DNA of 64,000 bases from Planctomycetota bacterium (lineage in GTDB: Bacteria > Planctomycetota > UBA1135 > GCA-002686595), in contig JADJQU010000006.1 in NCBI GenBank assembly GCA_016712565.1, positions 464,742 through 528,741 of the forward strand, in the 5' to 3' direction. The notes under the pieces are model-generated. The model made no database searches, was not told where the DNA came from, and saw only the letters and a list, made by a program, of their open reading frames with translations. Shown piece after piece: positions 63,336 through 64,000 of the stretch (positions within the stretch are counted from its first letter, which is position 1; each line of letters opens with the position of its first letter). A program made the position numbers and the translations under genes.

Positions 63336-63829
63336 CAAGGGACCTCGGCGCGGGCGCGGAGGCTTCCGCCGCGGACCGCGAAGGGGCCCTGGGAGTCCTG
63401 GCTCGGGCGGTGCGCGCGAGCCGCTGGCCTGTCCTCCCACGTCGCCGCGCCGTTGCACCCGGGACACGCTTCGAGGGGACAGGGATCCCACCACCCGGTG
63501 GTGCACCAATCTTCGGCGTGGCAACGAGTTAGGACGTCGCTGCCCGAGTGGGACCCGCGCCTGCGCGAGGGGCCCGGCGGGCCCGCGCGAGGACCTGGCG
63601 TGCGCGATCCAGGAGCGCATCGCCCGTCGCCTCCAGCACTCGATGGACGATCCGCCCGACGCTCCTCGACGGAGCGTTCCGCGAACTCCGCGTCGCGCCG
63701 TCACGGGCGAGCCAAGAAAAAAAGTGGGCAAGGATTGGCGAAGGGGTGCCGATGACACAAGTGATGTCGCGAGCGTGGCGTCATGCGACGCCCAAGCTCC
63801 ACACCCCACACTTAGGAGAAATTGATTCC
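63336..63829. other. 494-bp region without a supported gene
   Basis: Frames are open but composition is Arg/Pro/Ala-rich and no domain is recognisable. It contains hairpins at 63489-63503 (CACCAC/GTGGTG around CCG) and 63659-63677 (ACGCTCC/GGAGCGT around TCGAC). Upstream of the next gene it becomes A-rich around 63715-63723, unlike the rest. I see no conserved RNA motif. Confidence 0.55.
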
Positions 63830-63910
63830 ATGGCGAAGAAGAAAGCCACGAAGAAGAAGGCCACCCGTAAGGCAGCTCGCAAGGGCAAGCGTCGCGCCAA
63901 GAAGGCCTAG
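63830..63910 (+). CDS. 26-residue Lys/Arg/Ala-rich basic peptide
   Basis: A complete small gene: ATG 63830, TAG 63908-63910, product 'MAKKKATKKKATRKAARKGK' plus six more basic residues. The leader has a clean Shine-Dalgarno (TAGGAGA, 63813-63819) 10 nt before the ATG, the best in this part of the window. The sequence looks like the Lys/Ala-rich tails of bacterial histone H1-like proteins, so DNA or RNA binding is likely (inference). The next gene begins 17 bp later and looks HU-like. A truncated longer protein is possible but the surrounding frames do not support it. Confidence 0.75.
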   Translation: MAKKKATKKKATRKAARKGKRRAKKA

Positions 63911-63926
63911 TCGCCGCAACCTCGCG

Positions 63927-64000
63927 GTGAACAAGAGCCACCTCGTCGCACACGTCGCCAGGGAACTCCGAACTTCTCAGCTTGGAGCAGCGCGTCTCGT
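63927..64000 (+). CDS. HU-like DNA-binding protein, 5' end only
   Basis: Cut by the window edge. GTG at 63927 opens 'VNKSHLVAHVARELRTSQLG', which resembles the HU/IHF N-terminus (M-N-K-S-x-L-x-x-x-V-A). The residues after that are too few to be sure. It lies 16 bp after the basic-peptide stop, with a weak Shine-Dalgarno sequence, and is probably co-transcribed with it. Confidence 0.6.
   Translation, partial: MNKSHLVAHVARELRTSQLGAARL

Noticed and set aside
63336..63829. Hidden structured RNA (RNase P, tmRNA, 4.5S) after rpmB
   Set aside because: Hairpins are present but none of the conserved motifs of these RNAs can be found.

Overview
The window is 64 kb of very GC-rich bacterial chromosome with dense, short-gapped operons, frequent GTG and some TTG starts, and many 4-base stop/start overlaps (ATGA, GTGA, TTGA). 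The best guess at a source is Planctomycetota or another deep-branching high-GC lineage. The grounds are a complete MoxR/Bat cluster, an MglA-type GTPase with roadblock partners, lipoprotein sulfatase-like proteins, prepilin triplets, an actinobacterial-type xylose isomerase, and a zinc-type (CxxC...CxxC) ribosomal protein L28. Without a 16S gene this is inference. There is no rRNA, prophage, CRISPR array or autonomous IS; one tRNA (Gln) and one MITE-like element are present.

Layout. 116-10985: an MscS-type channel, then a MoxR/Bat cluster (moxR, DUF58, a membrane accessory protein, batA, a batB/batC fusion, batD, batE). 10986-11147: a small inverted-repeat element that begins at the batE stop codon. 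11189-16758: a catalytically degenerate sulfatase-fold lipoprotein with three GT4 glycosyltransferases. 16755-20737: histidine phosphatase, 2Fe-2S ferredoxin, ElbB, DoxX and a B12-binding radical SAM enzyme. 20888-25611: glpD and a glycerophosphodiesterase divergent from xylA-xylB. 25822-28620: three prepilin-like genes. 28765-31285: an ABC exporter. 31385-34331: an inositol-monophosphatase-like enzyme, trxB and an SDR. 34365-38902: three more glycosyltransferases. 38906-41090: coaE-rho on the minus strand. 41883-45491: a membrane coiled-coil protein with a BRCT-like tail, tatC and cinA, followed by tRNA-Gln. 45746-52184 (minus): gcvT, gcvH, a carboxypeptidase-regulatory-like surface protein, a LipM/LplA-type acyltransferase and a phosphatase/sulfatase-like lipoprotein. 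52340-57780: two secreted proteins, one a lipoprotein built of about ten Ig-like repeats. 58010-62540: a five-gene MglA/roadblock/TPR module. 62869-64000: rpmB, a 26-residue Lys/Arg/Ala peptide and the start of an HU-like gene.

The most notable candidate system is 58010-62540. It encodes an MglA GTPase whose domain is followed by a long Pro/Gln/Ala-rich linker and a C-terminal membrane anchor, with three roadblock-type proteins and a membrane TPR protein. Second is the membrane coiled-coil/BRCT-like protein. Third is a recurrent arrangement in which a TANACT-like -10 box lies 6-9 nt before a start codon that has no Shine-Dalgarno sequence, suggesting leaderless transcripts.

Quality caution: seven genes (mscS-like, batB/C, xylA, xylB, pilX-like, the ABC permease and the carboxypeptidase-regulatory-like protein) each look split by a single-base frameshift, several in or beside homopolymers or G/C-only tracts. 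Seven in the first 50 kb suggests uncorrected sequencing or assembly errors rather than seven pseudogenes, so these genes are annotated across the break.
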